Source of the DNA: Budorcas taxicolor
Taxonomy: Eukaryota; Chordata; Mammalia; Artiodactyla; Bovidae
Assembly: GCF_023091745.1 (NCBI RefSeq)
Contig: NC_068930.1
Coordinates: 7,958,262 to 8,022,261 of the forward strand
Length of the DNA stretch: 64,000 nt
Direction: 5' to 3'
In this document: piece by piece, positions 22,965 through 33,839 of the stretch
Layout of the letters: every line of letters starts with the position of its first letter
How positions within the stretch are numbered: position 1 is the stretch's first letter
Program-made: the position numbers and the translations under genes
Notes under the pieces: generated by a model
The model's database searches: none
Told to the model about the DNA's origin: nothing
What the model saw: only the letters and a program-made list of their open reading frames with translations

Positions 22965-25900
22965 GCTATGGATAGGTCAACTAAACAGAAAATTAGCAAG
23001 AAAACACAAACTTTAAATGATACAATGGACCAGTTAGACCTAATTGATATCTATAGGACATTTCACCCTAAAACAATGAATTTCACCTTTTTCTCAAGTG
23101 CACATGGAACCTTCTCCAGGACAGATCACATCCTGGGCCATAAATCTAGTCTTGGTAAATTCAAAAAATTAAAAATATCTCAAGCATCTTTTCTGATCAC
23201 AATGCTGTAAGATTAGATGTCAACTACAGGAAAAAACTGTTAAAAATACAAACATATGGAGGCTAAACAACACACTTCTGAATAACCAACAAATCAAAGA
23301 AGAAATAAAAAAAGAAATCAAAGTATGCATAGAAATGAATGAAAATGAAAACACAACAACTCCAAACCTATGGGATTCAGTAAAAGCAGTGCTAAGGGGA
23401 ATGTTCATAGCAATACAAGCCTACCTCAAGAAACAGGAGAGAAATAAAATAAATAACCTAACTCTATACCTAAAGCAACTAGAAAAGGAAGAAATGAAGA
23501 ACCCCAGGGTTAGTAGAAGGAAAGAAATCACAAAAATTAGAGCAGAAACAAATGCAATAGAGACAAAAGAGACCATAGCAAAAATCAACAAAGCTAAAAG
23601 CTGGTTCTTCGAGAAGATAAATAAAATAGACAAACCATTAGCCAGACTCATCAAGAAACAAAGGGAGAAGAATCAAATCAACAAAATTAGAAATAAAAAT
23701 GGAGAAATCACAACACAGAAATACAAAGGATCATAAGAGACTACTATCAGCAACTATATGCCAATAAAATGGACAACTTGGAAGAAATAGATGAATTCTT
23801 AGAAAAGTATAACTTTCCAAAACTGAACCAGGAAGAAATAGAAAATCTTAACAGACCCATCACAAGCACAGAAATCAAAACCATAATCAGAAATCTTCTG
23901 ACAAAGAAAATCCCAGGACCAAATGGCTTCACAGCTGAATTCTACCAAAAATTTAGAGAAGAGCTAACACCTATCCTACTCAAAGTCTTCCAGAAAATTG
24001 CAGAGTAAGGTAAACTTGCAAACTCATTCTGTGAGGCCACCATCACTCTAATATCAAAACCGGACAAAGATGCCACAAAAAAAGAAAACTACAGGCCAAT
24101 ATCACTGATGAACATAGATGCAAAAATCCTCAACAAAATTCTAGCAAATAGAATCCAACAACATATTAAAAAGATTATACATCACAACCAAGTGGGTTTT
24201 ATCCCAGGGCTGAAAGGATTCTTCAATATTCACAAATCAATCAATGTGATACACCACATTAACAAATTGAAAGATAAAAACCATATGGTTATCTCAATAG
24301 ATGCAGAGATGGCCTTTGACAAAATTCAACATCCATTTATTATAAAAACCTCCAGAAAGCAGGCATAGAAGGAACATACCTAAACATAATAAAAGCCATA
24401 TATAATAAACCCACAGTAAACATTATCCTCAATGGTAAAAAATTGAAAGCATTTCCCCTAAAGTCAGGAACAAGACAAGTGTGCCCACTCTCACCACTAC
24501 TATTCAACATAGTTCTGGAAGTTTTGGCCACATCAATCAGAGCAGAAACAGAAATAAAAGGAATCCAGATTGGAAAAGAAGAAGTAAAACTCTCACTGTT
24601 TGCAGATGACATGATCCTCTACATAGAAAACCCTAAAGACACCACAGATAATTACTAGAGCTAATCAATGAATATAGTACAGTTGCAGGATATAAAATTA
24701 ACACACAGAAATCCCTTGCATTCCTATACACTAATAATAAGAAAACAGAAAGAGAAATTAAGGAAACAATTCCATTCACCACTGCAATGAAAAGAATAAA
24801 ATACTTAAGAATAAATCTACCTAAAGAAACAAAAGACCTATATATAGAAAACTATAAAACACTGATGAAAGAAAGCAGACACAAACAGATGGAGAAACAT
24901 GCCATGTTCATTGATCGGAAGAATCAATATGGTGAAAATGAGTATACTACCCAAAGCAATCTATGGATTCAATGCAATTTCTATCAAGCTACCAACGGTA
25001 TTTTTCAGAGAGTTAGAACAAATAATTTCGCAATTTGTATGGAAATACAAAAAACCTAGAATAGCCAAAGCAATCTTGAGAAAGAAGAATGGAACTGGAG
25101 GAATCAACCTGTCTGACTTCAGACTATACTACAAAGCAACAGTCATCAAGACAGTATGGTACTGGCACAAAGCAGAAACATACATCAGTGGAACAAAACA
25201 GAAAGCCCAGAGATAAATCCACACACCTATGGACACCTTATCTTTGACAAAAGAGGCAAGAATGTACAATGGAGAAAAGACAATCTCTTTAACAAGTGGT
25301 GCTGGGAAAACTGGTCAACCACTTGTAAAAGAATGAAACTAGAACACCATACACAAAAATAAACTCAAAATGGATTAAAGATCTAAATGTAAGACCAGAA
25401 ACTATAAAACTCCTAGAGGAGAACATAGGCAAAACACTCTCAGACATAAATCACAGCAGGATTCTCTATGACCCACCTTCCAGAATACTGGAAATAAAAG
25501 CAAAAATAAACAAATAGGACCTAATTAAACTTAAAAGCTTTTGCACAACAAAGGAAACTATAAGCAAGGTGAAAAGACAGCCTTCTGAATGGGAGAAAAT
25601 AATAGCAAATGAAGCAGCTGACAAAGAATTAATCTCAAAAATATACAAGCAACTCCTGCAGCTCAATTCCAGAAAAATAAACGACTCAATCAAAAAATGG
25701 GCCAAAGAACTAAACAGACACTTCTCCAAAGAAGACATATAGATGGCTAACAAACACATAAAAAGATGCTCAACGTCACTCATTATCAGAGAAATGCAAA
25801 TCAAAACCACAATGAGGTACCATCTCACACAGGTCGAAATGCTGCTATCCAAAAGTCTACAAACAGTAAATGCTGGAGAGGATGCAGAGAAAAAGGAACC

Positions 25901-26997
25901 CTCTTACACTGTTGGTGGGAATGCAAACTAGTACAGCCACTATGGAGAACACTGTGGAGATTCCTTAAAAAACTGAAATAGAACTGTCATACGACCCAGC
26001 AATCCCACTGCTGGGCATACACACCAAGGAAACCAGAATTGAAAGAGATACATGTACCGCAATGTTCATTGCAGCACTGTTTACAATAGCCAGGACATGG
26101 AGGCAACCTAGATGTCCATCGGCAGAGAAGTGGATAAGAAAGCTGTGGTACGTATACACAATGGAATATTACTCAGCTATTAAAAAGAATGCATTTGAAT
26201 CAGTTCTAATGAGGTGAATGAAACTGGTGCTTATTATACAGAGCGAAAGAAAGTCAGAAAGAAAAACACCAATACAGTATATTAATGCTTATATATGGAA
26301 TTTAGAAAGATGGTAATGATGACCCTATATGCGAGACAGCAAAAGAGACACAGATGTAAGAACAGTCTTTTGGACTCTGTGGGAGAAGGTGAGGTTGGGA
26401 TGATTTGAGAGAATAGCATTGAAACATGTATATTATCATATGTGAAACAGATCGCCAGGCCAGGTTTGATGCATGAGGCAGGGTGCTCAGGGCTGGTGCA
26501 CTGGGATGACCCTGAGGGATGGGATGGGGAGGAAGGTGGGAGGGGGGTTCAGGATGGGAAACACATGTACACCCGTGGTGGATTCATGTCAATGTATGGC
26601 AAAACCAATACAATATTGTAAAGTAATTCAGTTCAGTTCAGTCGCTTAGTTATGTCCCACACTTTGCGACCCCATGAATCACAGCACGGCAGGCCTCCCT
26701 GTTCATCACCAACTCCCGGAGTTCACTCAGACTTACGTCCATCAAGTCAGTGATGCCATCCAGCCATCTCATCCTCTGTCATCCCCTTCTCCTCCTGCCC
26801 CCAATCCCTCCCAGCATCAGAGTCTTTTCCAATGAGTCAACTCTTCGCATGAGGTGGTCAAAGTATTGGAGTTTCAGCTTCAGCATCAGTCCCTCCAAAG
26901 AAATCCCAGGGCTGATCTCCTTCAGAATGGACTAAAGACATCTCCCAAACAGAAAAATAAATAAATAAAATATATGTAAATCTGTAGTATAAAAAAA
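22965..26997 (+). mobile_element. Young artiodactyl L1 (L1_BT-like), 5'-truncated, inside the SINE
   Basis: The element begins in the C-terminal part of the ORF2 endonuclease (TFSRTDHILGH, then SDHNAVRLDV in another frame). It passes through RT (PGPNGFTAEFYQKF, FIPGLKGFFNIHKSINVIHH, SLFADDMILYIENPKD with the catalytic FADD box) and ends with a ruminant L1 3' UTR and A-rich tail. Several frameshifts and stops split ORF2 into at least six frames, so it is dead. It is flanked by a 16-bp duplication AAGAATACTGGAGTGT / AAGAATATTGGAGTGT (22949-22964 and 26998-27013, one mismatch). ORF1 is absent. A BovB 3' piece is inserted near its tail. Confidence 0.92.
26629..26934 (-). mobile_element. BovB 3' fragment within the L1 tail (innermost layer)
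   Basis: TCAGTTCAGTTCAGTCGC through GATCTCCTTCAGAATGGAC is a BovB 3' end, reverse complement. It sits between the L1 3' UTR (AATACAATATTGTAAAGTAA) and the L1 A-rich tail. Confidence 0.85.
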
Positions 26998-27116
26998 AAG
27001 AATATTGGAGTGTATTGCCAAACCCTCCTCCAGGGGATTTTCCCCACCTCAGGATTGAACCCAGGTCTCCCAAATTGCAGGTGGATTCTTTACTGTCTGA
27101 GCCACCAGGGAAACCC
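26998..27116 (-). mobile_element. Bov-tA SINE, right part
   Basis: Resumes with AATATTGGAGTGTATTGCC and runs through GTCTCCCAAATTGCAGGTGG to GAGCCACCAGGGAAACCC. Completes the SINE interrupted at 22964. Confidence 0.9.
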
Positions 27117-27968
27117 AGTGGTCTTCCCTACTTTTTTCAATTTGAGCCTGATTTTGCTAGAAGAAGTCATAGTCTCAGTCACAGTCAGCTCCTGGTCTTG
27201 TTTTTACTGACTGTATAAAGCTTCTCCATCTTTAGCTGAAAGAATATAATCAATCTGATTTTGGTGTTGACCATTTGGTGATGTCCATGTGTTGAGTCTT
27301 CTCTTGTGTTGTTGGAAGAGGGTGTTTGCTGTGACCAGTGTGTCCTCTTGGCAAAGCTCTGTTAGCCTTTGCCCTGCTTCATTTTGTACACCAAAGCCAA
27401 ACTTGCCTGTCCAGGTATCTCTTGACTTCCTACTTTTGCATTCCAGTCTCCTATGATGAAAAGGACATCTTTTTTTGTGTGTTAGTTCTAGAAGGTCTTG
27501 TAGGTCTTCATAGAACTGTTCAACTCCAGCTTCTTCAGCGTTAGTGGTTGGGGCACAGACTTGGATTACTGTGATGTTGAATGGTTTGCCTTGGAAACAA
27601 ACTGAGATCATTCTGTCGGTTTTGAAGTTGCACCCAAAGACTGCATTTCAGACTCTTTAGTTGACTTTGAGGGCTATTCCATTTCTTCTAAGGGATTCTT
27701 GCCCACAGTAGTAGATATAATGGTCATCTGAGTTAAATTCACACACTCATGTCCATTTTACTTCACTGATTCCTAAAATGTCGATGTTTACTCTTGCCAT
27801 CTCCTGTTTGACCATGTCCAATTTACCTAGATTCATGGGCCTAACATTCCAGGTTCCTATGTAATACTGTTCTTTACAGTATCAGATTTTACCTTCTCCA
27901 CCAGACACATCCACAACTGTTGTCTCTTTTTGCCTTTTCATTTTGTTCATGGGGGTCTCAAGGCAAGA
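27117..27968 (-). mobile_element. BovB LINE resumed, endonuclease half
   Basis: On the minus strand a 135-codon frame (27611-27204) encodes part of the APE-type endonuclease: TVIQVCAPTTNAEEAG, NTLFQQHKRRLNTWTSPN and QIDYIL, the usual RTE endonuclease order. It joins the RT half at 20571-22852 once the SINE and L1 are removed. Confidence 0.9.
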
Positions 27969-28560
27969 ATATACATATATATATCTCATCTTTATCCACT
28001 CATCTGTTGATGGACACTTAAGTTGTTTTCATATATTGGTCATTGTAAATAATGTTGCAGTGAACATTGGGGTACATATATCTATTTGAATTTTCTTTTT
28101 GATATAAATCTATTTTGAATAAATCTATTCATTTTCTTTGGATATAAACCCAGGAGTGAAATGGCTGGATCATATGGCAGTTCTATTTCCAATTTTTTTA
28201 GGAAACTCTATACTGTTTCCATAATGTTTATACCAATTTACACTCTCACCAACAGTGCATCAGGGTTCCATTTTCCTCCACACCCTAGCCAATATTTATT
28301 ATTTGTAGACATTTTGATGATAGCCATTCTGACAGGTGTGAGGTGACATCTCATTGTGGTTTCGATTTGCATTTCCCTGGTGATCAGTGATGTTGAGGAT
28401 ATTTTCATGTGCCTGTTGGCCATCTGTATGTCTTTTTGGAAAAATGTCTGTTTAGGTCCTCTGCCCAGTTTTAAATCAGGTTTTCTTTTTATATTGAATT
28501 CTATGAATTCTTTATACATTTTGGATATTTAGCCCTTATTAGATTTACTTAAACCTAAAT
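27969..28560 (-). mobile_element. L1MA-type LINE resumed (outermost layer, right part)
   Basis: Resumes at TTTATCCACTCATCTGTTGA, a standard reverse-complement L1 segment, and continues with GGATCATATGGCAGTTCTAT and TTGCATTTCCCTGGTGATCA. It is the continuation of the L1 left at 20570. Confidence 0.8.
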
Positions 28561-28570
28561 GCATGCATGC

Positions 28571-28693
28571 ATGTTAAGCCTCTTCAGTCATGTCTGACTC
28601 TGTGCGACCCCATGGACAGCAGCCCACCAGGCTCCTCTGTCCACGGAATTCTCCAGGCAAGAGTACTGGAGTGGGTTGCCATTTGCTTCTGCA
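28571..28693 (-). mobile_element. Bov-tA-type SINE
   Basis: CTCTTCAGTCATGTCTGACT through AGAGTACTGGAGTGGGTTGC, reverse complement. A (ATGC)n stretch precedes it. Confidence 0.85.
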
Positions 28694-29254
28694 TTAAATC
28701 TAAATAAGACTTATTTAACCTAAGTCTTAAAGGTTCCTTTATATGGCCCTGTATATTTATCATTACTTTCCCAAGACAGTGCACATTTATTTATATTAAT
28801 TCAACAATTAAGAAAAAAGCAAAACTTTTCTACTGATAGCCCCTTGGACATTCAAAGTTCTCATTTCAATTCTTCAGAGCTTGTAAGTGAGTCTAGATAG
28901 GGTATTTAGCTACCCACTACATACAATGTCAATGCAAAGAGCTCCTAGGAAAGATAAAGAAAGACCAAAAGGTCCTAGAGGTTGATAAGGAAAAGACATG
29001 AAGAGAGAGCTCAAAAAAAGTAAATATAACCAGCTCTCACACACAATAAAACATGCTAAGTCTCACTCATCTTAAGATAAATGCATATCAAAACTATACT
29101 GAGACATCTTTTTTTCACATAGCAGATTAGGAAAAACCCAAAATTTGATAACACTGTAGTCAGGCCTATAGGGAAACAGGCAAGCACATACACTGTGGAG
29201 GCAAACAGGAAAAACTCCCATGGAGGGTGATTTGGAGGCATATGTTCTTTGGCC

Positions 29255-29507
29255 TGTTGGGGCTTCCCAGGTGGTGCTAGTGGTAAAGAACCCACCAGCC
29301 GGTGCAGGCAGATGTAAGAGACACAGTTTCCATCCCTGGGTCAGGAAGATCCTCTGGAGGAAGGCACAGCAACCTACTCGAGTATTCTTGCCTGGGGAAT
29401 CCCATGGATGGAGAATCCCATGGACGGGGGAGCCTGGCGGGCTACAGTCCACAGGGTAGAACAGAGTCAGACGCAATTGAAGCGACTTACCACGCGCACA
29501 CACACAC
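29255..29507 (+). mobile_element. Bov-tA SINE with target duplication
   Basis: SINE with the perfect 11-bp duplication GTTCTTTGGCC at 29244-29254 and 29508-29518. It has an internal partial duplication (two ATGGAGAATCCCATGGA-like segments) and a (CA)n tail. Confidence 0.9.
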
Positions 29508-29688
29508 GTTCTTTGGCCCATTACTTCGAGAATTTACTGTGTAGATACACTTGTATATGTGTGAAGAGACATCAACAGCATTATTCGTTATATACCTAAA
29601 TGTTAGTAGCCCAAATGTCCATTAGAAGGGACTGCTTACTGAAGTATAATACAATAAATAAATACATAAACTGAGGTACAATACAATA

Positions 29689-30365
29689 CCGCTGGAAGAT
29701 CATGGCATCCGGTCCCATCACTTCATGGGAAATAGATGGGGAAACAGTGGAAACAGTGTCAGACTTTATTTTGGGGGGCTCCAAAATCACTGCAGATGGT
29801 GACTGAAGCCATGAAATTAAAAGACGCTTACTCCTTGGAAGAAAATTTATGACCAACCTAGATAGTATATTCAAAAGCAGAGACATTACTTTGCCGACTA
29901 AGGTCCGTCTAGTCAAGGCTGTGGTTTTTCCTGTGGTCATGTATGGATGTGAGAGTTGGACTGTGAAGAAGGCTGAGCACCGAAGAATTGATGCTTTTGA
30001 ACTGTGGTGTTGGAGAAGACTCTTGAGAGTCCCTTGGACTGCAAGGAGATCCAACCAGTCCATTCTGAAGGAGATCAACCCTGGGATTTCTTTGGAAGGA
30101 ATGATGCTAAAGCTGAAACTCCAGTACTTTGGCCACCTCATGCGAAGAGTTGACTCATTGGAAAAGACTCTGATGCTGGGAGGGACTGGGGGCAGGAGGA
30201 GAAGGGGACGACCGAGGATGAGATGGCTGGACGGCATCACGGACTCGATGGACATGAGTCTGAGTGAACTCCCGGAGCTGGTGATGGACAGGGAGGCCTG
30301 GTGTGCTGCGATTCATGGGGTCGCAAAGAGTCGGACACGACTGAGCGACTGAACTGAACTGAACT
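29689..30365 (+). mobile_element. BovB LINE insertion with 167-codon open frame
   Basis: A 677-bp 5'-truncated BovB flanked by GAGGTACAATACAATA at 29673-29688 and 30366-30381. The match extends three bases further left through the CTGA of the BovB end. The frame 29849-30352 is intact to the natural RT C-terminus (VMYGCESWTVKKAEHRR ... HGVAKSRTRLSD), unlike most copies here. This suggests a fairly recent insertion. It cannot encode a working enzyme because the RT core is missing. Confidence 0.93.
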
Positions 30366-30639
30366 GAGGTACAATACAATAGATGCTATGCATTTGTCAA
30401 AAGAATGGTGATAAATGTGTGAAAGAAAGAGGCAAGGTACAGAACAGTGTGTGTGATCAGCTACCCACTGTGTAAAAGAGGGAAAATAAGAGTCTACATT
30501 TGTTTTGCTTGCATACGTACAAAGACAATCTGGAAGGATGTAAAAACCAAAGAATTGTAAATTGTCACTGTGGTTGTTGAATAGTATGACTATTCAAACA
30601 ACTAAAGTTTTAGGATCTTGGCAAGGAAAAAGACATGAA

Positions 30640-31780
30640 GTCATTCACTCTGCCTTTTCCTCTGCATGTCTTCAGGCAGAGATACACACCCTCGAATTCA
30701 AACAATAAAAATTGACTCCAGCTGATTTGCGTCAAAACTGGGACTGCCATCTGCCTTCTAAATCTCAAAGCAGGCACACACAAAAAAGCAAAAAGCCAAG
30801 ATAAGGGGTTTCTCTGTGGCTCACAGAGTTATGAGTTGATGTATTTAACACGTGGATTTGAAGGGAACCCCACGGGTGATTACAAAGTGGCCTCTGAAAA
30901 GTTAAAAGCAAGCACCACAAATGTATCTGCCTAAAAGATAATGCTTAACAGAAGCAAACGCCTGCAGCCTCACCCTTCTGCCCTGAGACAAAAATGAAAA
31001 GAAGATTTTCAGTCTGAGTAAGAGTTTACGTTCCTGGGCGCCCCACTCCTCTGTGGCTAGGTTTGTAGCCTGTGGCTGAGTTGGACACAGTTGCTCTATG
31101 ATTGTCACATTCACTATTTTCCTCTATGGAAATGTCCACTCAATGGACATTCCTCTATGGAGATGTCCAATGTAGTACAAACTTCTTCGGTTAATACAAC
31201 CCTCACCAGACAACAATATGGCCCTTTATTTTTATGAGTGCTGTTCTGATTATTAAAGCAAGAAATGCCATGACTCCTTGGAAATCACAAACATGCCAAG
31301 AAGCCTGAGTTCTGCTACTGTGGCCCTTTGCCCATCAAAACCTGACTCAGCCATCACTATTTCTCTGAGTTCAAGGCACTCCTTATGGATAGCTTTTGGC
31401 TGAACATTTAGGATACTCATGAATATTAGAACTTTGAGCTTTAGTAAGAGACATACAGATTTTGTAATCTGGCCAAAAAAAAAAAAGGCATTCTGAAGAT
31501 GAGGTGAGGAAAGATTTCGACTTCAATGAAAACACTTTCAACTAAAAGTTTAATTAAACAGTTTTAATTAAAACAATTTTGATGATTAAATTGGGGTCAT
31601 CACATTTCAGTGATAAACACATTTTGAAAATGAGGACTTGTCAAGTTTTAAATTCTATGCCTTTTATAGCTTCAAGCCTCCAAAATCAAAGATCCCCATT
31701 TTTAAGGACCTCCTCATTTTTATCAGTATAATAATATCATCATTTTCACTAACAGAAACAGGATCCAGCTGAGGCTATAT
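30640..31780. other. Unassigned intronic DNA
   Basis: No gene. A small duplicated motif TCCTCTATGGA(A/G)ATGTCCA occurs near 31120 and 31152. No repeat family assigned. Confidence 0.45.
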
Positions 31781-31781
31781 G

Positions 31782-31925
31782 ATTTACTGAGGATTTACCA
31801 AGCATGCGTACTTAGCAAACAGATTCTAACCATTTCTGTGTTATAGATGAGAACTGGGGTACAGAAAGATCAGGATTTGAACCTGGCTCCTTCCAACTGC
31901 CAAGTCCACGATTTTAACATCATCA
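31782..31925 (+). mobile_element. MIR
   Basis: TTACTGAGGATTTACCAAGC, then TGTTATAGATGAGAACTGGG, GGATTTGAACCTGGC and CCACGATTTTAAC follow the MIR consensus order, plus strand. Confidence 0.7.
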
Positions 31926-33430
31926 CTCAGTTTCTCCTAAGGTTGTGCAAATTGCACACCTGGGAAATGCCAAGGAGAGGCTGGAAGACAATATCCAGAC
32001 AGTAGGCTGAGGCCTGACTGTAGCCACAAACTCCTATACATAACAAACTCAACAAGCCATGTGAGCACAGAGAACAAGGAGACCTGATAGGGCCAGAAAC
32101 CATTGTGCAAGAGGTGAGCAAGGTTCAGGAGAGCTGCAGGGCTGCACGGAGTGCATCTAGGAAGTAAGGCCTCCAAAGCCACCAGCAGGGGTACTGCACA
32201 GAGGGAAAACCCACAGTAAGCCCTTCTCCAGTCTGCGCCAGGCAGTACAGGGCCAAGGTTCCTGTCCCTTGTGTGCTAGAGATGAAGTGTGAAACCTCAG
32301 GTGGTGGCTGACACTCAGGAGGTTTGTGTAGTCCCCCACCCAGAAGACATCCACCCAGGTGTACCCCCAGGGCAACCTGCTACAGTTTCCCTGCCCAACT
32401 CTCTGCAGCCTGCATTAACCAAAATGGCCCTCACAGACAGTTTTGGGGAATCCCAGACACAAAGATCAACATCCAACCACATACCCACAAATATTTGAGG
32501 AAGATTAACATCATAAAGGAGAAGCACCCAACTCTGATAACCGCACCTCCAAGCAAGGCAGCTGCAGATAGGCAAGAAGAGACTCCTCCCCAACCCCATC
32601 TCCCCACACACAAAGCTAAATTAAGTTCCCTCCTATTGAGCCAAGGACCTAATGCCCCTGGGAGCATGTTGGCTGCCACCCCCGCCCCCACCACCACCTA
32701 GGGCAGGAGAGGATGCGGCATATTCCACTACAGCTCTCCCTTGGGCCTTAGAGTCTCCAAGGGGAAGTGAGCAGTTGACAGTGACAATGGTTGGGCAAGG
32801 CAGGGCCTTGCCAGATCTGAGAACCTGCACCTCTTGCTTTCCCCTTTTATTACTGCTCAGTGGGAAAGCCTCCACAAATAACCCAGTCACCGAGATAAGG
32901 GCGTGTGGGCAAACTTTGGACTGGCTGATGATTAAACTTGCTATTGGCAACCACTACTCTCATCTGGGAGTCAGGGCCTGAGCTCCCCTAAGCAGGATCT
33001 CGGGCTCTAGCTTTCCAGAATCTGGGGGGCCCATTTCCACCTAGAAACAGTGTTATATAGCAAGAACAAGCCCTCAAAATAAATATGAGTGACGTCTTAG
33101 AGAGATACAAGGGGACGCAGCATCCATATCAAAGAACTGGCTGAAAAGCTGGGAAATTAACATGAAAGAGGTGATCTATAAAACACAATAGGTTTGCTAC
33201 AGAGCATAACGGACAGAGCCAAAGGACAAATCAGCAACGTGGAAGACCAAGCAGAGGCTGCAGTACCAAGACACAGAGAAGTTAAAGCACAAACAAAAAT
33301 TGGAGAGACAGGGAAGGTGCTCTGGGTAAGCTTCAGGCTCTGCCCGTAGAGGATGGGGTGGGGGGATGGGATGCCCCAGAGAGCCAACCTGAAGAGGAAA
33401 AGTTAAAATTTTACAAAACCTTCTCCTTCT
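31926..33430. other. Possible degenerate L1/HAL1 segment and unassigned DNA
   Basis: Bases 33080-33320 (GGCTGAAAAGCTGGGAAATT, CAAATCAGCAACGTGGAAGA) resemble a diverged L1/HAL1 ORF1 coiled-coil region. 31930-33080 could be its upstream part but is not firmly recognised. The C/A-rich tract near 32680 is simple sequence. Confidence 0.3.
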
Positions 33431-33439
33431 CCTCCTGCC

Positions 33440-33835
33440 TCTGTAACTCAGCTTGCCCCTTGTAAAGTCTAGATCACGTAGGTCATGTAATCTCAGAAAG
33501 CGGGGCTTGCAATACTAGGAACTGGAGTTTATCTCACTCACGCTTGTCCTGCTCTTTGCAATTGCCCAGCCCCTGCAAACCTGCTTAATCATGCCTGTCC
33601 ATGTAAAGGACAGGTACCCCCTTGCCCATCTTGACTGCTGTTCCCGCACATGCGAAATCCCTTAGTTTAAACCAGCTTATTAACAGCTAGTGTTGTCCAC
33701 TGCAGTCTGTCCATAAAAACTCTGTAACCTCTTTGTTCGGGGCTCAGAGCTTGGAGTGTTAACTCCCCTTGGCTGGCTGGCGTAATAAACCTGAGTTCTC
33801 CAACTCTCCAAGTGTGATGCTTGGTTTTTCTGCAA
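33440..33835 (+). mobile_element. ERV1-like LTR (probable solo)
   Basis: The arrangement is that of a gamma-type LTR: U3, a CATAAAA TATA box (33713), GGGGCTCAGAGCTTGGAGTG as R start, AATAAA (33784), and a final TTTTTCTGCA. No internal retroviral sequence follows. Edges and family are uncertain because no target duplication was found. Confidence 0.5.
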
Positions 33836-33839
33836 GAAA

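Larger units (their letters stand above)
28900..30480 (+). mobile_element. Old L1 3' region, interrupted twice
   Basis: CTCACTCATCTTAAGATAAA then GCATATCAAAACTATACTGA is the terminal part of an L1 ORF2. After a SINE (29255-29507) comes AATGTTAGTAGCCCAAATGT and, after a BovB (29689-30365), more 3' flank. Diverged; limits approximate. Confidence 0.55.

Noticed and set aside
27990..28360. Small frames near 28161-28346 as a possible exon
   Set aside because: Reverse-complement L1 sequence (GGATCATATGGCAGTTCTAT), a common source of spurious frames.
28560..28575. (ATGC)n stretch as a regulatory octamer array
   Set aside because: Short simple repeat at the edge of a SINE; no further support.
32324..32701. 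125-codon plus-strand ORF with Pro/Thr-rich end
   Set aside because: Simple-sequence C/A-rich translation in intronic DNA without a recognisable product.
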